This document shows positions 33,583-36,886 of a stretch of 36,886 nt of DNA, one piece after another (positions within the stretch are counted from its first letter, which is position 1; each line of letters opens with the position of its first letter). The stretch comes from JAVKSL01 sp039583695 (GTDB lineage Bacteria; Actinomycetota; Acidimicrobiia; Acidimicrobiales; JAJPHD01): contig JAVKSL010000021.1 in NCBI GenBank assembly GCA_039583695.1, positions 1 through 36,886 on the forward strand, read 5' to 3'. Below the pieces are notes generated by a model, which did no database searches, was not told the DNA's origin, and was given only the letters and a program-made list of their open reading frames with translations. A program made the translations under genes and the position numbers.

Positions 33583-34958
33583 CTCTCGGCCAGCGACTGG
33601 ACCGGCTTCGCTGGAGCCGCCGGCACACCACCATCCTCCTGGCATTGGGGATCGGGTGGCTGTTCGACTCGCTCGAGGTCAACATGGTGGGCAACTTCAT
33701 CAACCCGCTCGACGCCCACTTCCACGCCACCGCGCTGTCCGGCCAGTTCGTGACCTTCTCCTGGCTGATCGGGATCTTCTTTGGTGCACTGGTGGGCGGC
33801 CAGCTGGCGGACCGCTTCGGGCGGCGCAAGCTGTTCGTGGCGACCTTGGTCTGGTACGCCAGCTTCACCATCATCACCGGGCTGAGCCCGACCCTGTGGC
33901 TCCTGATCGGATTGCGGTTCATCACCGGGCTCGGGGTCGGCGCGGAGTACCCGGTCATCAATGCGGCCATATCCGAGTTCATGCCGGCCCGGGTACGGGG
34001 CATCGCCAGCGCCGCAGTGATGAACTTCTGGTCCATCGGGGCAATCTTCGCCGGCCTGCTGGCCTTCCTGCTGCTCAACACCCTGGCGCTGGCCGATGCC
34101 ACCTCCTGGCGCTACGGGTTCGCGCTCGGAGGGGTGGTTGCGGTGATCGTCCTGGTCTTCCGTCGCCGGCTTCCGGAGTCTCCCCGGTGGCTGGCCAGCC
34201 AGGGGCGCACGGCCGAAGCTGAGGCCATGGTCGCCCAGCTAGAAGCCCAGGCAGGCATCGGCAACGACAAGGTGGAGGGCTACGCGGCCGAGCAGGCCAC
34301 CCCCGGCTTCGGCGCGGCACTGTCCGAGCTCGTGCATCGCTACCCGGGACGCCTGGCGCTGGGGGCGGCGTTGGACCTGTCGGAGGCCTTCGGCTACTAC
34401 GGCATCTTTGCGTTCATGCCGCTGGTGGTCTTTCCAGCCATCGGCATCCCCGACAGCCAGATCCCGATCTTCTACATTCTCGGCAACGTCGGCGCCCTCC
34501 TCGGCGGGGGCCTGATGACCCTGGTATTCGACAAGCTGGGGCGCATACGCACCGTCCTGTTGTGCTATGCGCTGGCCGCGGCGGGGGTGGGATTCTTGGC
34601 CATCGCCACCCAGACCAAGGGCTACGCCTTGGTGCTGGTCGCCTTCATGGTGTCCAACGGCTTTGGCACCGCGGCGTGGACAGCGGCGTACCCCACGTTC
34701 ACCGAGCTGTTCCCCACCCACTTGCGCGGCGCCGGTGTAGGGACATCTGTGGCCATCGGCAGGATCGGTGCCGCCTTCGGCGTCGTCCTGGTGACCACGA
34801 TCTCGCTAGACACGTCCCCGACCGTTGGCTACGTGATCGTCATCGCCTTCTGGATGGTGGGTCTGGTGGCAATGGGCATCTACGCCCTGCGCCACGGACC
34901 CGACGCTGCTCGGCTCCCGCTGGAGGCGATGGTCGTGCCCAGACTGACCCCGGCGTAA
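33573..34958 (+). CDS. MFS transporter (sugar/metabolite:H+ symporter type)
   Basis: The 461-residue membrane protein has about 12 hydrophobic segments. The loop 2-3 motif reads GQLADRFGRRKLF, TM4 carries RFITGLGVGAEYPV, and the PESPRWL signature follows TM6, a combination found in sugar-porter and aromatic-acid or metabolite symporter families. TM1 holds an acidic pair (FDSLEVNMVG). The start is ATG 33573, eight nt after AAGGAG, inside the end of the nucleoside phosphorylase gene, so translation is coupled. Uptake of a nucleoside-like substrate or export of its product are both possible; the family signature favours proton-linked uptake. Confidence 0.92.
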   Translation: MELTLGQRLDRLRWSRRHTTILLALGIGWLFDSLEVNMVGNFINPLDAHFHATALSGQFVTFSWLIGIFFGALVGGQLADRFGRRKLFVATLVWYASFTIITGLSPTLWLLIGLRFITGLGVGAEYPVINAAISEFMPARVRGIASAAVMNFWSIGAIFAGLLAFLLLNTLALADATSWRYGFALGGVVAVIVLVFRRRLPESPRWLASQGRTAEAEAMVAQLEAQAGIGNDKVEGYAAEQATPGFGAALSELVHRYPGRLALGAALDLSEAFGYYGIFAFMPLVVFPAIGIPDSQIPIFYILGNVGALLGGGLMTLVFDKLGRIRTVLLCYALAAAGVGFLAIATQTKGYALVLVAFMVSNGFGTAAWTAAYPTFTELFPTHLRGAGVGTSVAIGRIGAAFGVVLVTTISLDTSPTVGYVIVIAFWMVGLVAMGIYALRHGPDAARLPLEAMVVPRLTPA

Positions 34959-34986
34959 TCCGCAAGCCTTTGATACACCCCCTTGC

Positions 34987-35001
34987 TACAATGGGGGCGT
35001 G
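34987..35001 (+). promoter_or_regulatory. Putative -10 box and leaderless start of the coiled-coil gene
   Basis: TACAAT (34987-34992) is followed by six nt and the GTG start at 34999. CCCCC (34978-34982, ending just before the box) and GGGGG (34993-34997) could pair around it as a stem with the -10 in the loop. No -35 consensus is seen. Confidence 0.45.
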
Positions 35002-35736
35002 ACATTGACCTCCGACGAGCGATCACGATTCCTCGCCTCCCTCCGGGAGGACGCGGAGTTCCGCGAGGAGGTGCGTCGCCAGGTGCTGACCGCCGAGCTG
35101 CTCCACCTGCCCGAGCGCTTCGCCGCCTTCGTGGAGGAGATGCACGCCTTCGTGGAGGAGATGCACGCCTTCGTGGAGGAGATGCACGCCTTCGTGGAGG
35201 AGATGCACGCCTTCGTGGATGAGATGCACGCCTTCGTGGAGGAGATGCACGCCTTCGTGGAGGAGATGCACGCCTCCGTCGCCGCAACTAACTGGCGGCT
35301 CGACCGGCTGGAGATCGACTCTGGCAAGACGAGGGGCATGATCCTGGAGATCAGGATCTTCAACAACCCTGGGTACTACCTCAGCAAGCATGCCCGGCGG
35401 GTGAAGGTCGTGGACCTGGACGACCTCCTCGATCACGTCGGGATCCACGACATGAGCGACGAGCAGTACGACATCTTGGCGCGGACCGACCTGTTTGCTC
35501 GGGGGGTCTCAAAGCACAACCAGGAACCCGTCCTGCTGGTGGTCGAAGCGACATGGCGGGTGCATAGCAGGGACGTCGATCGGCAGGTGGCGAGGTGCGA
35601 GATCCTGCGCAACCACAATATCCCAGCCGTCGCGGTGATCTTCTCGGTAGAACCGCCCAGCCAAGAGTTGGAGCGATACGCGGCGACCAACGGCGTGTTC
35701 GTCGAGGCACACGAGCGGAAGGACGACGCGGCCTAG
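34999..35736 (+). CDS. Coiled-coil repeat protein with degenerate PD-(D/E)XK-like domain
   Basis: The protein is 245 residues. After a charged helix (1-42) come seven 7-residue repeats AFVEEMH (43-91), a regular heptad likely to form a long coiled coil. The C-terminal domain (about 110-240) resembles the nuclease-like domain found behind coiled coils in DUF3782-type proteins. D164, then VLLVVEATWRV with E183 and DVDRQVARCEIL, would be the core, but the expected lysine after the glutamate is threonine (E183-A-T185), so activity is uncertain. The start is GTG 34999 with a -10 box six nt away. Its stop overlaps that of the convergent acyl-CoA synthetase gene. Role unknown. Confidence 0.8.
   Translation: MTLTSDERSRFLASLREDAEFREEVRRQVLTAELLHLPERFAAFVEEMHAFVEEMHAFVEEMHAFVEEMHAFVDEMHAFVEEMHAFVEEMHASVAATNWRLDRLEIDSGKTRGMILEIRIFNNPGYYLSKHARRVKVVDLDDLLDHVGIHDMSDEQYDILARTDLFARGVSKHNQEPVLLVVEATWRVHSRDVDRQVARCEILRNHNIPAVAVIFSVEPPSQELERYAATNGVFVEAHERKDDAA
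35125..35271 (+). repeat. 21-bp tandem repeat, seven copies
   Basis: Seven 21-bp units, GCCTTCGTGGAGGAGATGCA plus C, run head to tail from 35125 to 35271. Only the fifth (35209-35229) differs, by one base (GAG to GAT, Glu to Asp). Being a multiple of three and near-identical, the array can gain or lose heptads without frameshift. Confidence 0.97.
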
Positions 35737-36886
35737 GGTTGGGCCTGCGCGGCCCCGATCACAATCCGGCGCGCCCACGTGTAGTCGGCCTTGCCAGCCG
35801 CGCTGCGCTGGATCTCGCCCACGGCCACGAAGCGCTTGGGGACCTTGTAGCCAGCCAGGCGCTCCCGCGCCCAGGCATCCAGGTCGGGCGCGACGACCGG
35901 CGAGACCACCGCCACCACGGCCTCGCCCCACCGGGGATCGGGAACCCCCACCACCGCGCAGTCGTCCACCGCCGGGTGCGAGCGGATCACCCGCTCCACC
36001 TCCTCAGGCCAGACGTTCTCCCCGCCGGTGTTGATGCACATCGAGCCCCTCCCGAGCAGGTGGATGGTCCCGTCGGCATCCAGGCTGGCAAAGTCGCCCG
36101 GCAGCGACCACCGCCGCCCGGCGTAAATCGGGAACGTTGCGGCGCTTCGCTCGGCATCCTTGTGGTACCCCAACGGAATAGGCTCGGTGATCCCCACCCT
36201 GCCGACCTCTCCCGACCCGCGCTCCACCGGGGTCCCGTCGGCGCGCAGCACTCCAGCGCGCTCGGTGATACGAAATCTCGCGGTCGTGGCGACATCGCCC
36301 GGCGCCACCACGTCCAGCCCAAAGGGGCCACCTTCGCTGGACCCGAGCATGTCGATCATGGTGGCTGCGGTGTGACGAAGGAGCCCCTCCTTGGCCTCGG
36401 CGCTCCAGACCATCCCCGAGCTGAAGACCCGTCGCAGGCTGGACGTGTCGTAGGGCGCCCCCCCAGCCGCAGCCCGGTCCAGGGCGGCTACCGAGGGCCG
36501 GGCCTGGGCATCGCCCACGATAACCAGCTGGGTGACCGACTCGGCCTCCACCGCCCTCCATAGCTCGTCTGCGTCCAGAGATGCTCCTTCGAGCATCACC
36601 ACCGTGCCACCCAGCTCCAGCGCGCACAAGGCGAAGAAGAATGCCGTGCCGTGCACCAACGGACACGCCAACAGCGTCACGGGCGTGTTCCCCATTGCCG
36701 CCGCCACGCTGGCGACCCGAGCTGCCTCCGCGAGGTCGGCCGGGAAGCCCAGCCCTGCTGCCTCATAGGCAGGATAGGCGAGCCAACCTGCGAGGTCCTC
36801 GTGGCGCCACATGACACCTTTGGGCCGACCCGTGGTCCCGCCGGTATAGATCATATAGATGTCGTCGCCACTGGGAGGCCTCCCAG
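35733..36886 (-). CDS. AMP-forming acyl-CoA synthetase (FadD-like), N-terminus outside window
   Basis: The visible 384 residues hold the P-loop of adenylate-forming enzymes, IYTGGTTGRPKGVMW, near the edge. The SSEGG substrate/ATP segment (LGSSEGGPFG), the GDFASLDADGTIHLLGR hinge and the C-terminal YKVPKRFVAVGEIQRSAAGK with the adenylation lysine follow. The frame continues to the window edge with SGDDIYM before the P-loop, so the gene start is beyond 36886. Such enzymes activate fatty, sterol-side-chain or aromatic acids as CoA thioesters; the GGTTG variant is common in actinobacterial FadD proteins. Its stop and that of the convergent gene share the CTAG at 35733-35736. Confidence 0.95.
   Translation of the reverse strand, partial: GRPPSGDDIYMIYTGGTTGRPKGVMWRHEDLAGWLAYPAYEAAGLGFPADLAEAARVASVAAAMGNTPVTLLACPLVHGTAFFFALCALELGGTVVMLEGASLDADELWRAVEAESVTQLVIVGDAQARPSVAALDRAAAGGAPYDTSSLRRVFSSGMVWSAEAKEGLLRHTAATMIDMLGSSEGGPFGLDVVAPGDVATTARFRITERAGVLRADGTPVERGSGEVGRVGITEPIPLGYHKDAERSAATFPIYAGRRWSLPGDFASLDADGTIHLLGRGSMCINTGGENVWPEEVERVIRSHPAVDDCAVVGVPDPRWGEAVVAVVSPVVAPDLDAWARERLAGYKVPKRFVAVGEIQRSAAGKADYTWARRIVIGAAQAQP

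Noticed and set aside
35125..35271. Repeat array as a CRISPR
   Set aside because: The units are adjacent with no unique spacers and are in frame within a gene.

Overview
The window is GC-rich, and most genes on both strands start at GTG, TTG or ATG codons. Gene content and style point to an Actinomycetota chromosome, plausibly class Acidimicrobiia. The clues are phoH-ybeY-corC-era gene order, ClpC, a GatCAB-type transamidosome, a BldC/excisionase-like HTH protein, a tandem Sm-like actinobacterial protein, Zur plus an SmtB-type repressor, and acyl-CoA synthetase and aldehyde dehydrogenase genes. The taxonomic placement is inference; no rRNA marker is present.

Layout. 1-1324 (minus): 5' part of a group II intron with its reverse transcriptase, cut by the window edge and carrying two compensating frameshifts. 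1396-5563 (minus): HIT protein, then phoH-ybeY-corC-era, whose start and stop codons overlap (RNA processing and ribosome maturation). 5604-10167: a conserved tandem-domain protein, a small HTH protein and a membrane Ser/Thr kinase, divergent from a two-gene CpaB / TadZ-like pair with no other Tad pilus genes. 10214-13090 (minus): ABC-F ATPase and a polyprenyl diphosphate synthase. 13222-18315: clpC, an SDR, a GNAT acetyltransferase and citrate synthase. 18301-19408 (minus): a zinc-handling cluster of an SmtB/ArsR sensor with an intact alpha-5 zinc motif, a protein that is 30 percent histidine, and a Zur-type Fur protein. 19375-25874 (minus): GH3 lipoprotein, ilvD, aldehyde dehydrogenase, and an MBL-fold/Rieske fusion. 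25953-30560 (minus): DHA2-type MFS exporter, a Uma2-like fragment, gatB and gatA (no gatC next to them).

31017-34958 (plus) is the most unusual part. It is a compact three-gene operon: a fusion of a calcineurin-like phosphoesterase domain (first metal motif lost) to a radical SAM domain, then a uridine-phosphorylase-like nucleoside phosphorylase, then an MFS transporter. The spacing (7-nt gap, then a 10-nt overlap) argues for one pathway, possibly making or salvaging a nucleoside-derived compound that is moved across the membrane. I do not recognise it as a described system.

The right end holds a coiled-coil protein built on seven 21-bp tandem repeats ahead of a degenerate restriction-endonuclease-like domain, and a partial acyl-CoA synthetase. 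Two features recur across the window: apparently leaderless starts (a TANNNT box 6-7 nt before a GTG/ATG), and short in-frame tandem repeats inside genes.
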